Numbered from the stretch's first letter, positions 6,840 to 15,360 are shown. The stretch is DNA of 64,000 bases from Paenibacillus spiritus (GCF_008710135.1 NZ_VYKK01000004.1:62001-126000); one strand, 5' to 3'. Made by a program: numbers and translations. The notes: generated by a model not told the origin, from the sequence alone.

Positions 6840-7919
6840 TTAGCTTGGTATCTTGTATCGATTTTCGCTATATAAGCGGAAAAATACTACCTCACCCTTG
6901 TCACATGGACTATCTTTGTCCTGTAATAAGTTATTTTGATCCCATAGAGCATACACATTTCTTGTTTTGCCGAATTTGGAGGCTTGCTTAACTATATCCT
7001 CTTTTCGTTTATCTTTATCCAACGCAATAACAATATCTATTTCGTTCCCCAATTCACGAATCAAATTAACTTGCCACTCACTCAGGTCGTCTCCACTTAT
7101 AGCTACACAATTTCGATAACCATATTGTGATGACATCCAGCAGCTCTTTTCGCCTTCAAATATGATGATTTCTTTTTTTTCTAGGATATAATAAACGGCT
7201 CTATGCCAGTTATAGAGTTCAACCATCTTATTGAAGTTGTAGAGGTACATGAACTTATAGATGTCTCGCGCTTCATAATCATCATGAATAGTTCGTCCTT
7301 TAACAGAGATAATCTCACCATAACGATTATGTATAGGGAAAATGATTCGCTGCGATTTAATATCGTATCCTATTTGAAATTCAACTTGAGTTAAATAGTC
7401 TACTCCCTCATCTAAATACTTCTGGTGAGGGAACATTACATATTGTTCAAGTATTTCTTCGTCGTATACCTCATTATCAATCTCAGGCAGCTCTCTTCGC
7501 TTTTTACGCTGCTTCTTAACCTCTTTGAGCCATTTCAAGTGGTTATGTGAAGGAGTTGAAATATGCGCGCTGTTTAGGAATTCAGAATAAGATAATTTCT
7601 CGCATATCCATCTTTTCGCCTTAAACAGACTTTTGTTTCTTTCGTCTTCTGAGTACAAATCAAAAACAATATAAGTAACGAGACCATAAATATCTAAGTC
7701 AGATTCGCCAAATGAACGAATCCGACTTGATAATGATTCATTAATATAGACCTGAACTGAGCGCTTGTTTGGTGAATTGAACTTTGATGGTAGTTGGGCT
7801 TCGTACCGATTATGTTTTTTCTGTATGTGTTCACATTCCATAAGTTCAAGCAGTTCACCAATCCGCTCTTCTTCCAATATTCTAATTTTTATTTCTTTTA
7901 AATCATTTCCATTCTGCAA
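6840..7919 (-). CDS. DnaG-like DNA primase (TOPRIM), zinc ligands lost
   Basis: Makes RNA primers at the phage replication fork. The catalytic core starts near residue 178 with FQIGYDIKSQRIIFPI and VKGRTI, matching the DnaG N-terminal core. The TOPRIM motifs follow: IIIFEGEKSCW near 250 (catalytic E) and DIVIALDKDK near 300 (DxD). The N-terminal zinc ribbon is present only as a trace (CEHIQKKHNRYEAQL, then LPSKFNSPNKRSVQV), where the usual CPFHxEKTPSF is missing its metal ligands. At 359 residues it is shorter than cellular DnaG and lacks the helicase-binding domain. It follows a LAGLIDADG gene by 2 bases and the helicase beyond that. Confidence 0.85.
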   Translation of the reverse strand: MQNGNDLKEIKIRILEEERIGELLELMECEHIQKKHNRYEAQLPSKFNSPNKRSVQVYINESLSSRIRSFGESDLDIYGLVTYIVFDLYSEDERNKSLFKAKRWICEKLSYSEFLNSAHISTPSHNHLKWLKEVKKQRKKRRELPEIDNEVYDEEILEQYVMFPHQKYLDEGVDYLTQVEFQIGYDIKSQRIIFPIHNRYGEIISVKGRTIHDDYEARDIYKFMYLYNFNKMVELYNWHRAVYYILEKKEIIIFEGEKSCWMSSQYGYRNCVAISGDDLSEWQVNLIRELGNEIDIVIALDKDKRKEDIVKQASKFGKTRNVYALWDQNNLLQDKDSPCDKGEVVFFRLYSENRYKIPS

Positions 7920-7921
7920 AT

Positions 7922-8752
7922 CTATCCCACCCTAATAGGTACGGTGAACTTCTCTGGAGTTACTACTCTATTCAAAATAACTGTGTGAATTAACTTGTAA
8001 TCCATAGTTTCTTTTGCTAACTGTCCAAAGTGACTCTCTTTCATTAAATAAGATAACCGATAGCTATCATATACGCTGAATACCAATGTTTTGTCTGGTT
8101 TTTTCCATTTCGGATCATGTTTTACCTTTGGTCTCACTTTAAACTTCTCCCAAAAAACACTCTGCGCATAATTAACTTCGTCGATAGAGAAACGAGTTAC
8201 TGATAATTCATAAAACGAATTCTTATTTTTACCTTTTGGATAATTATGATAACCGTCATCTAACATCCATATGGTTAACGAATTGTGATTTAATAATTTC
8301 AAAGTATCAATAATGTTTAGTTCATAATACTCATTTAAACAAGACATTGATTTGGTCGTGAATAAGTACTGATTTTGTCTATTTTTACTATCTTGCTCTT
8401 TACTTCTGTCCACGAAATATAGTTCATCATGGTTGCATAAGTTTTTGATTAATTGCAGCTTCGCATAAGCATAGTTTTTCTGATCTTCGCAATGAGATAC
8501 GGATAACAAAGTTAAACTATTTTTCTTCTGAAGACACCCATCGCCTAGTATGCTTCCGATAACTAAGTCTTTTTGTAAATATGTAAGTTGGTTATGCTGC
8601 TCTCTCATTTGTGGAGTTACCCCAAATAATAACAACTTGTTTCTTACAGTTGTTGCTGCTACTCCATATATCTCAGCAATTCGATAAGATGATAATTGAT
8701 CTATTACATAATGCTTATATAATTGCTCTTTCTCAATCTTAAATTCTCTCAA
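7922..8752 (-). CDS. Free-standing LAGLIDADG homing endonuclease
   Basis: A mobile DNA endonuclease of 276 residues. An N-terminal helix-turn-helix (SSYRIAEIYGVAATTVRN) precedes two LAGLIDADG helices: KDLVIGSILGDGCL near residue 62 and LTIWMLDDGYHN near 160. That is the two-motif monomeric type (LAGLIDADG_2). It sits neatly between helicase and primase genes without breaking either. No inverted repeat or intron is visible, so it is an intergenic, intronless homing gene. The start is ATG behind AGGAGTGGTTAATTG. Confidence 0.9.
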   Translation of the reverse strand: MREFKIEKEQLYKHYVIDQLSSYRIAEIYGVAATTVRNKLLLFGVTPQMREQHNQLTYLQKDLVIGSILGDGCLQKKNSLTLLSVSHCEDQKNYAYAKLQLIKNLCNHDELYFVDRSKEQDSKNRQNQYLFTTKSMSCLNEYYELNIIDTLKLLNHNSLTIWMLDDGYHNYPKGKNKNSFYELSVTRFSIDEVNYAQSVFWEKFKVRPKVKHDPKWKKPDKTLVFSVYDSYRLSYLMKESHFGQLAKETMDYKLIHTVILNRVVTPEKFTVPIRVG

Positions 8753-8762
8753 TTAACCACTC

Positions 8763-10262
8763 CTAAAACTGTGAATTAGATTTCTTACCCATTTGAGAAT
8801 AACAAACCTCTCTAAACGAATTAATTCCGTAGTTGACTTCATAAATGATCTGCTCGGATGTATCACCCGACCTATTTTTACATATGAATATAATTAAATA
8901 TGTCTTATCTGGATCGAGTTTATATTCTTTTTTATGCCACTTTCCGTCAAAGTCGCTTTTTTCCCAATTATAACAAAACAACTCTTCTTTTTTCCCAGGG
9001 TATTCATCTGCAAACAATAATCTTCCCATCAATACAGTAGACGCCACCTCGACAATTTCAAGAGACTTGCCAATAGCACTCATATCTAAATATCTGTACT
9101 CTTTACCGATTTTCAACTGTACTGTTGCAAGCATCCCTACGTTATTAGCTTCTGGCTTGATGCAATCAAATATAGCCTGAGCGTCATTGCTGAATGCTTC
9201 CCATCTAGCCATTTCAGATGAAGAACTGGCTTTAAAAGTGTCTAAACCGGCATAGCCATATCCGAGTGGCCTCATCATCTGTATGCGGCTTATTACGTCT
9301 TCTGCCCTGTATTTTTTAAGATCATAAAACTTAATAATATCCTTTGGTTTTTGCTCAAGCCATTCCTTTGCGGCATTTAGTCTTTCAATTGTTTTTTCAT
9401 CGAAATTCCCCTCAATTAGTTTCTCTCTATTAATCGGCTTATTTAGAACCTTAGAAGCTATGGTTGCCAAAGTAAGGTTTCTTGTCTTCCAGACATTCTC
9501 TTCGTTTGCATAAACCATCCCTTTTTCGTTGTTCTCCAGCAGGGCAAGGATGAATTTTTCCATAAATATTGAACTCTTACCAATGCCCGAACTGAGGATT
9601 AAGTAGATTAATTCACCTCTGCGCCAACCTTTAATCTTTTTACTTAGTCTTGGAGAATCGTGTAGAGGTAATCCCATCGCTTCCCCCTGATTCATTTTAT
9701 CAATGGCTGTATCTAGATTATCTAATAAATCATATTCCACTACTTCTCCACAATTAATATGAGAGAAAATCTGGCTAGTCTTAAATTGAAAAAAGGACTG
9801 CATTTGCTTGAGCGTCATCTTAGTTAATTTAGTCACTAATTCCTTATTGCTAACATCAACTAAACTTTCAGATTGAAACTTTCGCAAACTTTCATATTTT
9901 TGAATTTCAGAAAAATGATATTCATCATTACCCTTATCTTTTTGGCACTCCTCCTTAACTTCTTCAATCGAGTTGTACCCCCCATATTGATTGTAGTAAT
10001 CAAAGTAAGATTTCCTTCCCACTTCAACTGGTCGTGAGGTTAAGAATGAATATGTAGTAGTATCATCAAATGTTCTTATGCTATTCTCGTACATTTCTTT
10101 CCCTATGTAATAAAAATACCACCAAATTCCCTCAGTAAAAGTGTCTTTAGTGATTTCATGATTCCTGTATTTTTCGTACAATGGTGGAGTGCTCCATAAG
10201 TACCCCACAAAAAGAGACTCGTGGATTTTCGATGGTTTAACAAACTCTTCTATATATTCGAT
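8763..10262 (-). CDS. DnaB-like replicative helicase, apparent ATC start
   Basis: Unwinds DNA at the phage fork. The RecA-like core starts near residue 210 with GWRRGELIYLILSSGIGKSS, where SGIGKSS is Walker A, followed by MVYANEEN. The segment GMLATVQLKIGKEYRY and the terminal IIFICKNRSGDTSEQ fit DnaB-type motifs. The usual start GTG at 10208 has no ribosome binding site. Upstream in the same frame, AAGGGGG lies eight bases before ATC (10262-10260), adding 18 residues that end in ESLFVGYLW, the expected helicase N-terminus. Its ribosome binding site overlaps the upstream gene's stop, so translation is probably coupled. Confidence 0.85.
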   Translation of the reverse strand: MEYIEEFVKPSKIHESLFVGYLWSTPPLYEKYRNHEITKDTFTEGIWWYFYYIGKEMYENSIRTFDDTTTYSFLTSRPVEVGRKSYFDYYNQYGGYNSIEEVKEECQKDKGNDEYHFSEIQKYESLRKFQSESLVDVSNKELVTKLTKMTLKQMQSFFQFKTSQIFSHINCGEVVEYDLLDNLDTAIDKMNQGEAMGLPLHDSPRLSKKIKGWRRGELIYLILSSGIGKSSIFMEKFILALLENNEKGMVYANEENVWKTRNLTLATIASKVLNKPINREKLIEGNFDEKTIERLNAAKEWLEQKPKDIIKFYDLKKYRAEDVISRIQMMRPLGYGYAGLDTFKASSSSEMARWEAFSNDAQAIFDCIKPEANNVGMLATVQLKIGKEYRYLDMSAIGKSLEIVEVASTVLMGRLLFADEYPGKKEELFCYNWEKSDFDGKWHKKEYKLDPDKTYLIIFICKNRSGDTSEQIIYEVNYGINSFREVCYSQMGKKSNSQF

Positions 10263-10275
10263 TTTTTAATCCCCC

Positions 10276-10869
10276 TTACAAGAATGCCGATATATCTAAC
10301 TCATCGCGGTTTTTATTTTTATTTTTATTTTTAAGTGAATTGTCGCCCCTTGTGCTGATTGTCTGATCTTGCGTTGTTGATTTTAAAGTCTGTATCTCTC
10401 GTTCTTTTTTTCTTATTCGTCTATCATTTGCTTCATTCAGCTTATCAATCATAATACTAATCCCATAATTGATAGCCTTTGTATCTTTGCTTCCATCTAA
10501 CTTATTAACAATGCACCATTTGATACTGTCTTCTGCCAATAAATAAGCGTCAAGCATAAGTGAGTAATCTGGCCCTGACCGCCACTGTCTAACCTTCTTG
10601 CCTTCTTTAACTAAGTAGCCCGCCCTCAGATCTTTCAATCTGTTAATGTTGCCTTTAGGAAGAATGATGATGTCATGCAGCTTAATAATATACTGATATA
10701 AAGCATCCCACTGTTCAACCTCAATCTTAGTTTCTTCCTTCTCTTTTAGATATTTTCCGTGGCAATATTCCTTATGATAGTACCGCTTATCATCTCTTAT
10801 CATATCTGCTTTATGCCCATGTTGCTCGCAGATAGGACATTTCAACAAACGTTCAGCCAACAAGTTCAC
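10276..10869 (-). CDS. Zinc-finger replication-associated protein, 197 aa
   Basis: Begins MNLLAERLLKCPICEQHGH; the cysteines of CPIC and the later YCHG form a likely zinc site in the first 40 residues. The middle is helical (LLAEDSIKWCIVNKL). The C-terminus has a KNKNKNK run encoded by TTTTTA-type hexamer repeats and ends DELDISAFL. The position directly upstream of the helicase suggests a helicase loader or partner (inference). The start ATG has AAAGGAGGTGAACTTG upstream. Confidence 0.75.
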   Translation of the reverse strand: MNLLAERLLKCPICEQHGHKADMIRDDKRYYHKEYCHGKYLKEKEETKIEVEQWDALYQYIIKLHDIIILPKGNINRLKDLRAGYLVKEGKKVRQWRSGPDYSLMLDAYLLAEDSIKWCIVNKLDGSKDTKAINYGISIMIDKLNEANDRRIRKKEREIQTLKSTTQDQTISTRGDNSLKNKNKNKNRDELDISAFL

Positions 10870-10874
10870 CTCCT

Positions 10875-11198
10875 TTATAAAGCATTCGCAATTTCAATAT
10901 CCATCCTGTCGAGTAACGCTTGAATATTTTTACGATTGATCCTGGATACACTCAAATCATCCTCTATCTTCCCAATCATTTCTCGTAACTCTAAAAATGT
11001 TTCTCTGTTTGCTTCAAGTTCTAGCTCATAAGCCGATAAATCGCTTTCTGCTCTAATATATTCGCGTTCCGATTCCTTAATAATTTGTTCGACCATTTTA
11101 CCTGCTTCAAATCCAATATGTATCTTTATTAGAGAAATCAAATCATCATTATCAATAATCAGTTCAGTGTGTCCATTTGGTAGCTGAATTAACTCCAT
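10875..11198 (-). CDS. Coiled-coil hypothetical protein, 107 aa
   Basis: Starts MELIQLPNGHTELI and is then almost entirely helical and charged (SEREYIRAESDLSAYEL, LREMIGKIEDDL), as in a coiled coil. It precedes the zinc-finger and helicase genes with six bases between. The ATG is preceded by GAGAGGCGAAATC. Function unknown; a structural partner in the replication complex is possible. Confidence 0.7.
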   Translation of the reverse strand: MELIQLPNGHTELIIDNDDLISLIKIHIGFEAGKMVEQIIKESEREYIRAESDLSAYELELEANRETFLELREMIGKIEDDLSVSRINRKNIQALLDRMDIEIANAL

Positions 11199-11224
11199 GA
11201 TTTCGCCTCTCTATGGTTAATGAA

Positions 11225-11305
11225 ATACCTCTTTCATGAGGTTTTATACACTATATATTGATAATATAATAGATATAACTACTATATGTTGTATGCAAAT
11301 CAGAA
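11225..11305 (-). promoter_or_regulatory. AT-rich leader with hairpin and possible promoter
   Basis: On the minus strand TTGCAT is followed after 17 bases by TATCTA, a plausible promoter for the gene starting at 11198. Closer to the gene, ACCTC-ATGAAA-GAGGT forms a small hairpin. The stretch also holds CATATAGTAGTTATAT, similar in wording to the inverted repeat at 6795. Confidence 0.4.
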
Positions 11306-11307
11306 AA

Positions 11308-11940
11308 TTATTTATTTCCATTCGCCTCTTCTTCATTTATCAGTACTTCTGCAAAAATGGGAGCTACAACTTCACAAAATGCAATTGCTTGACGATCTCC
11401 TATGTATTCAACATCTAGATATGCAAAATAATCTCCGCAAAACACCTCATTCAGATATGTACTGTTATAAAGTTGGCTATAAAAGTAATCCTGAGACATT
11501 TCGCCTTCAGATTCAAGACCGATCAGTTCGTCATAAGCATCCCTCATTTTAGTTGATAGATCAGAGTATTTATATTTATCCTCAGTCATATAATAATAGT
11601 CACGTTTCTTTTCTCGATAATATTCAAACAAATCTTTCTTAATTTGCTTTACCGTCTTTTCTACGTCTACCCTATCTGCTCGATCTCGATCATGGATCTT
11701 ATCATACAAATAACCTTTGCCTTCACCATACTTGCAAATTCGAATAAGCAAATCTTTAAAGTTTTCATTTTCGTTCATTCGCCAACTATAATTAAAGTTT
11801 CCACAATCACTAATTACATTTAAATCACCATTATTAATTGTGATGGTTGCCCATTGGCATCGATGACTATCAATCCTTAGTCGATAAACCTCTGACACAT
11901 CTTTAGTAACACTATATTTACTCAATAAACTTTTCTCCAC
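11308..11940 (-). CDS. Conserved-looking phage protein, 210 aa
   Basis: Begins MEKSLLSKYSVTKDVSE and contains WATITINNGDLNVISDCGN followed by YSWRMNENENFKDLL. The pattern of a W-A-x-I strand, S-D-x-G-N and Y-S-W recalls a protein common in Firmicutes and enterobacterial phages, but I cannot give its function. The C-terminal third is helical and ends FAEVLINEEEANGNK. The ATG is preceded by GAAGTGGAGAAAAGT-type sequence. Confidence 0.72.
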   Translation of the reverse strand: MEKSLLSKYSVTKDVSEVYRLRIDSHRCQWATITINNGDLNVISDCGNFNYSWRMNENENFKDLLIRICKYGEGKGYLYDKIHDRDRADRVDVEKTVKQIKKDLFEYYREKKRDYYYMTEDKYKYSDLSTKMRDAYDELIGLESEGEMSQDYFYSQLYNSTYLNEVFCGDYFAYLDVEYIGDRQAIAFCEVVAPIFAEVLINEEEANGNK

Positions 11941-11966
11941 TTCTTAATAAATTGAGGGTTTCATCG

Positions 11967-12830
11967 TTATTCAAAAGGATTTGTATCGTCCTCTTCTTCG
12001 TCTATGTATTCACTCATATCCTCTTCATCAAATACTTTATCGATCACTTCAGTAATCCAGTCGATAGTAAACTCAAAACTTGGATTTTTCTCTTGTTGTC
12101 GTCTAATTGCTTCAATAACCATTTTAAACAGTGAAAGGTCAACGCCTGTAAGTTGCTCTTCAAGTACATTTGCATCATTAAGGTCAAGTTGTCCACATTG
12201 CAAAATCATCTTTAAATATTGACCAGCATTGATGCTCCAACCTCGTTGAATGAATTTTCGTGAACGAACTACTGATGCAAGTGGATATTTGGAACCAACA
12301 TATTTTAGTTCTTTTGTGAGGATGGATTCGAGTGCTTTTTGAGGAAGCACCAGTTCGTTTTTATGGGGGATATAGTAGCATGTACAGTGTGAAAAATCGT
12401 AATTCTCATGGATTTCTTCGGGTTTCCCATAAAATCTTATTACTAGTTGTACGCTATTTGATAGCGAGATAGCATTTGAGGATAGAAATACTGGTTTATA
12501 TCCATCTTTATATTTATCTTTTGCTACTCCCGCACTTGGAACGAAAACGCGGATTCTTCCGTCTACATCCTGGACTTCAACTCCATATTTTCTCTTCGTA
12601 CTTTTGTTGAACTTTTTAACGAAATACTCTGCAACAGTTTGACATGCTTCTTTAGTGGTAAAGTAGTAATCGTAATCATTCGGATCTTCGTTCTGAAGCA
12701 GTGACACAATCGCCCCACCAGTAATAAACGATTGTTCATTAATAAGTTTAGATATCTTTTCATCGTCAATTGAAGCGATGAATTTTCTATGTGCGTCTTG
12801 CAACTTTCTTTTAACCATTTTAGCGTTCAA
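11967..12830 (-). CDS. Pol-beta-fold nucleotidyltransferase-like protein, 287 aa
   Basis: Starts at TTG 12830 behind GAGGTGAAGGG. Near residue 38 it has FITGGAIVSLLQNED followed by DYDYYF, the GG-x-DxD hallmark of the nucleotidyltransferase fold, and a later VVRSRKFIQRGWS segment. The gene at 27117-27824 has the same plan (ISGGCIYSL, DYDFF, LPRFVERG), so the phage carries two paralogues. Members of this fold transfer nucleotides to RNA, protein or small molecules; the substrate here is unknown. The tail is acidic (DEEEDDTNPFE). Confidence 0.7.
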   Translation of the reverse strand: MNAKMVKRKLQDAHRKFIASIDDEKISKLINEQSFITGGAIVSLLQNEDPNDYDYYFTTKEACQTVAEYFVKKFNKSTKRKYGVEVQDVDGRIRVFVPSAGVAKDKYKDGYKPVFLSSNAISLSNSVQLVIRFYGKPEEIHENYDFSHCTCYYIPHKNELVLPQKALESILTKELKYVGSKYPLASVVRSRKFIQRGWSINAGQYLKMILQCGQLDLNDANVLEEQLTGVDLSLFKMVIEAIRRQQEKNPSFEFTIDWITEVIDKVFDEEDMSEYIDEEEDDTNPFE

Positions 12831-12861
12831 TTATCCCTTCACCTCATATGTATTATTATTT

Positions 12862-13053
12862 TTACTTATTAACGCTCTCATACAATCCACAAATACAATA
12901 ACTAAAGAATTTATCTAATCGTTGCTTCGCCTCTTCTCCGCATCTGCAATTTTTAAATTCTTGCTCTTCACGATCATAATCTCCAAGCTCAATACCTAAA
13001 CCGATCAGATGGTCTATGTCTTCTGGTCTCGCTGCAATCTATCCTGTTTTCAT
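12862..13053 (-). pseudogene. Small zinc-type protein frame with an in-frame TAG at codon 5
   Basis: ATG AAA ACA GGA TAG, then an open frame IAARPEDIDHLIGLGIEL running to CRCGEEAK and SYCICGLYE, with paired cysteines suggesting a zinc site. The reading is otherwise intact for 59 codons. A promoter -10 box overlaps the ATG, so the true start may lie after the TAG (ATT is the next codon). It could be a nonsense mutant, a readthrough gene or an unusual start. Confidence 0.45.
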
Positions 13054-13080
13054 AATAGCACCTATTTTCATATTTGTATA
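13052..13080 (-). promoter_or_regulatory. Probable promoter TATACA-17-TATTAT with upstream recurring element
   Basis: On the minus strand AAAACAAAAATAATTA is followed by TATACA (13080-13075), a 17-base spacer and TATTAT (13057-13052). The same layout with the same -35 is seen at 23731-23759. Confidence 0.6.
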
Positions 13081-13106
13081 TAATTATTTTTGTTTTAATT
13101 AGTAGC

Positions 13107-13130
13107 ATGAAATCGGGCTTTCATGTGCTT
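13107..13130 (-). repeat. Hairpin ATGAAA-GCCCGA-TTTCAT
   Basis: A perfect CATGAAA/TTTCATG inverted repeat around six bases, upstream of the promoter at 13052-13080. It is a clear example of the small hairpins that recur between genes of this window. Confidence 0.6.
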
Positions 13131-13179
13131 TTAGTGTTAAAAAAGTTCAGTTTTTATAAGGTTTTTAAAAGCTAATATC

Positions 13180-13202
13180 AAGTATTATACAACAAAATAC
13201 TT
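13180..13202 (-). terminator. Weak hairpin at the end of the 47-aa gene
   Basis: AAGTATT and AATACTT pair across nine bases, overlapping the stop codon of the gene at 13201. It is AT-rich and without a long T-run, so its strength as a terminator is doubtful. Confidence 0.35.
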
Positions 13203-13344
13203 ATTCCTCGTCATCCGACAACATTACATTGATTCTTGACAATAAAACTCGACTAATTTGTATAGCTTCTTTACCTTTTTGGATGAAAACATAATCGCCA
13301 TCGTAATCAATGTTAGTTACATTAAGGTTGTTCAACTCAATCAT
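13201..13344 (-). CDS. Small hypothetical protein, 47 aa
   Basis: Starts MIELNNLNVTNIDYDG with AAGGAGGAGTATAG upstream, an excellent ribosome binding site, and ends VMLSDDEE. It has beta-rich first and helical second halves. It is probably an independent small phage protein; function unknown. Confidence 0.75.
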   Translation of the reverse strand: MIELNNLNVTNIDYDGDYVFIQKGKEAIQISRVLLSRINVMLSDDEE

Positions 13345-13384
13345 CTATACTCCTCCTTTCTGTAGCATAATTTCGTAACGTGTA

Positions 13385-13558
13385 TTAATCCTCAAGCCGA
13401 TTTACTGACTCCATTTCATTTCCGCAGCAGCGTTGTGTTTTGTCATGTGGGCCGAAAGGGAGAACATGGCCGCAAGACTTGCACTGTTAAGCATTTCCCC
13501 ATCTACGAATAAAGTCGTTAACCATTAATTGCTTGTGTACATTAACTTCTGATTTCAT
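13385..13558 (-). pseudogene. Zinc-ribbon protein frame interrupted by TAA
   Basis: The ATG at 13558 has AAGGAG nine bases upstream. The frame gives MKSEVNVHKQLMVND to WGNA, then TAA (13489-13487), and continues in the same frame with QCKSCGHVLPFGPHD and QRCCGNEMESVNR. The CxxC...CC pattern is a clear zinc ribbon that only makes sense as one protein. It is a nonsense mutant or a readthrough product. Confidence 0.6.
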
Positions 13559-13609
13559 ATTCAATCGCTCCTTCGCTATATCCGCCTAGTATACACTTTC
13601 TTAATCAAA

Positions 13610-13870
13610 TCAAGCCTTTATGAAATTATTAGCATCGTAACGTGCAGCTTCCAGGTTCGTTCCAACAAAATCCTTATCATAGACCGTGTAATTTCTTTCA
13701 AATTGAATATCTGACCATTTATATAGCAATATTGGTTCTGTAAAGCGTGCTACCCACTCTCCGTTACTGGTTACACTCCTGAAGACATGGTTCCCCTTTT
13801 TTGATCTTCTGTGTAAATAAAACTCACCAGTACTCTTCTCCATTACTAAATCAACTCTTATCGTATACAT
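13610..13870 (-). CDS. Hypothetical protein, 86 aa
   Basis: The start MYTIRVDLVMEKSTG at 13870 has GGAG six bases upstream; the ATG at 13882 overlaps that site. It is a basic, beta-rich protein (FYLHRRSKKGNHVFRS) ending ARYDANNFIKA. No family recognised. It follows the gene ending at 13893 by 22 bases. Confidence 0.7.
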   Translation of the reverse strand: MYTIRVDLVMEKSTGEFYLHRRSKKGNHVFRSVTSNGEWVARFTEPILLYKWSDIQFERNYTVYDKDFVGTNLEAARYDANNFIKA

Positions 13871-13892
13871 CACCCTCTCCATCCAGCGTTAA

Positions 13893-14105
13893 CTACCTAA
13901 TTATTACAGGCCACTTAGCCCAATTATCCATTGTTGTAGTCTTTACAACCTTGTCCTCTCCCGTTTCAATCCCATTTACAACTTTCTTATAAGTGACCTC
14001 ACCAATAGCTAGATGAACAACCTTGCGAATATTTTTCCCATCAGAATAGTAATTTCCCGTAGCCAAATTCCCTCGCTTAAATCCAACACCTATTTCGAGA
14101 TTCAT
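13893..14105 (-). CDS. Hypothetical protein, 70 aa
   Basis: The start MNLEIGVGFKRGNL at 14105 is preceded by CGGAGATGGAAA; the upstream in-frame ATG at 14129 has no ribosome binding site. The protein is beta-rich, with paired lysines, and ends NWAKWPVIIR. Unrecognised. Confidence 0.7.
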   Translation of the reverse strand: MNLEIGVGFKRGNLATGNYYSDGKNIRKVVHLAIGEVTYKKVVNGIETGEDKVVKTTTMDNWAKWPVIIR

Positions 14106-14141
14106 TTTCCATCTCCGTTCTTTCTTCATGAAAGTAAACTT

Positions 14142-14543
14142 TCATTTATTTTTATTCTCATAATACTGTACAAGTGCTTTGAACTTTTCTAAGTTAACTC
14201 CAGCCAAGGCCTTTTCAATATCCTTGATATTCTCCTTCAACGATATATCATTGACTTCAAAATTACCGCTAATCATTTCATATTCTTTTTTTGTCAACAA
14301 GTCGCCCGGTTTTGCCTCGCCATCTCCCCACCAAGCCCACATAATCGTCTTGCCCTTGTGCTCACCTTCTAGAATCTTAAAACATACTTCTGATCCATCA
14401 ATATAATTAACCTTCAGTCGTGTGTACTGAGGAAGTGTACCGAGTGGCAAATGAGCATCATAGTTATCTACTTCCCATACTTCTTCACCATCTTTCGACG
14501 TAAAAAGAGTCTGACCTTCTTTAATTTCATCATATGACTTCAT
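14142..14543 (-). CDS. Hypothetical protein, 133 aa
   Basis: Starts MKSYDEIKEGQTLFTS behind AGGAGGAATAAAATA. The first 90 residues are beta-rich with a tryptophan cluster (KTIMWAWWGDGE), suggesting a small SH3- or OB-like barrel. The last 40 form a charged helix (KDIEKALAGVNLEKF). Function unknown. Confidence 0.72.
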   Translation of the reverse strand: MKSYDEIKEGQTLFTSKDGEEVWEVDNYDAHLPLGTLPQYTRLKVNYIDGSEVCFKILEGEHKGKTIMWAWWGDGEAKPGDLLTKKEYEMISGNFEVNDISLKENIKDIEKALAGVNLEKFKALVQYYENKNK

Positions 14544-14590
14544 TATTTTATTCCTCCTAATATTCTTAATAAAAGAAAGATTTCATCTTC

Positions 14591-14727
14591 TTATTCAAAC
14601 AAAGCTTTGTATAACGCAACTTTGCCAGATAAATCTGAAGTAACTCTTATAAGATCTTGGTCCATTTTGCCTTATAAATATAAGCTAGAATTATCTCCAT
14701 ATCTTCAGGGGCGATACTAATTTTCAT
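14591..14727 (-). pseudogene. Two overlapping micro-frames, possibly one frameshifted gene
   Basis: The first frame (14727-14647) starts MKISIAPEDMEIILAY behind ATGGAGGTTCAAA and ends after 26 codons. The second (14665-14591), MDQDLIRVTSDLSGKV to YKALFE, overlaps it in the -1 frame at GCAAAATGG. Joined there they give one 45-residue protein. It could be a pair of coupled micro-genes, a -1 slippage site or an indel. Confidence 0.4.
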
Positions 14728-14768
14728 TTTGAACCTCCATTTCCATGTTGAAGCAAAGTTACATAAGC

Positions 14769-14930
14769 TTAATCATCAAGATAGGTTTCAGAAATTGTTT
14801 CATCATCAAGCTTCAATTCAATTACGGTATACGATTTTGATCCGTATGATACACTCTCTCTTCTTGTATTGATGCTCAGATTTTCTTTAATGTAATTTCT
14901 AATGAAAGACTTCAATTCCTGTGGACTCAT
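14769..14930 (-). CDS. Small hypothetical protein, 53 aa
   Basis: Starts MSPQELKSFIRNYIK with GAGGAGTGGTGATTT upstream, and ends DETISETYLDD. A helix is followed by a beta pair. It looks complete and normally expressed; family unknown. Confidence 0.72.
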   Translation of the reverse strand: MSPQELKSFIRNYIKENLSINTRRESVSYGSKSYTVIELKLDDETISETYLDD

Positions 14931-14977
14931 AAATCACCACTCCTCAATTTCTTGATCAAAGGAAAATTTCATCAAAT

Positions 14978-15301
14978 TCATTTTTGTATTGACTTTGTAT
15001 TTTGACTAACTTTCCAAAACAGTTCATTAGCAACCTTGCCGCACTTTTCAAAGTGGCTTTTTGCCATTGATTTTAGTGTAATAGTGTAATCATCTTTTTT
15101 ATCTTGGTCAAAAAACCATACCCAAGCAACATATCTATCATATTCAGATGCAATGATCTGAATTTTATCTATAAATTCATTCTTAACTCTTTTACCGTTC
15201 TCCATTATTACATTTGAGTTAGTCTGCTTGCATCCCTTTGATGAATAAATTAGTTCAGATCCATTTTCCCCAACAAGTATAGAGACTCTATGTACCATCA
15301 T
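14978..15301 (-). CDS. Hypothetical protein, 107 aa
   Basis: The start MMVHRVSILVGENG at 15301 lies eight bases after GGAGGTG; the upstream ATG at 15322 overlaps this site. It has a beta-rich first half with ELIYSSKGCKQTN, then YVAWVWFFDQDKKDD and a helical end. No family recognised. Confidence 0.7.
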   Translation of the reverse strand: MMVHRVSILVGENGSELIYSSKGCKQTNSNVIMENGKRVKNEFIDKIQIIASEYDRYVAWVWFFDQDKKDDYTITLKSMAKSHFEKCGKVANELFWKVSQNTKSIQK

Positions 15302-15360
15302 ATTCTTTTCACCTCCATTCATTATGAAATGCCACTTTTATCGGTTGCTATTTTCTCATT

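Noticed and set aside
10310-10335. TTTTTA hexamer repeats as a phase-variation switch
   Set aside because: The unit is six bases, so slippage only adds or removes Lys-Asn pairs and cannot change the frame.
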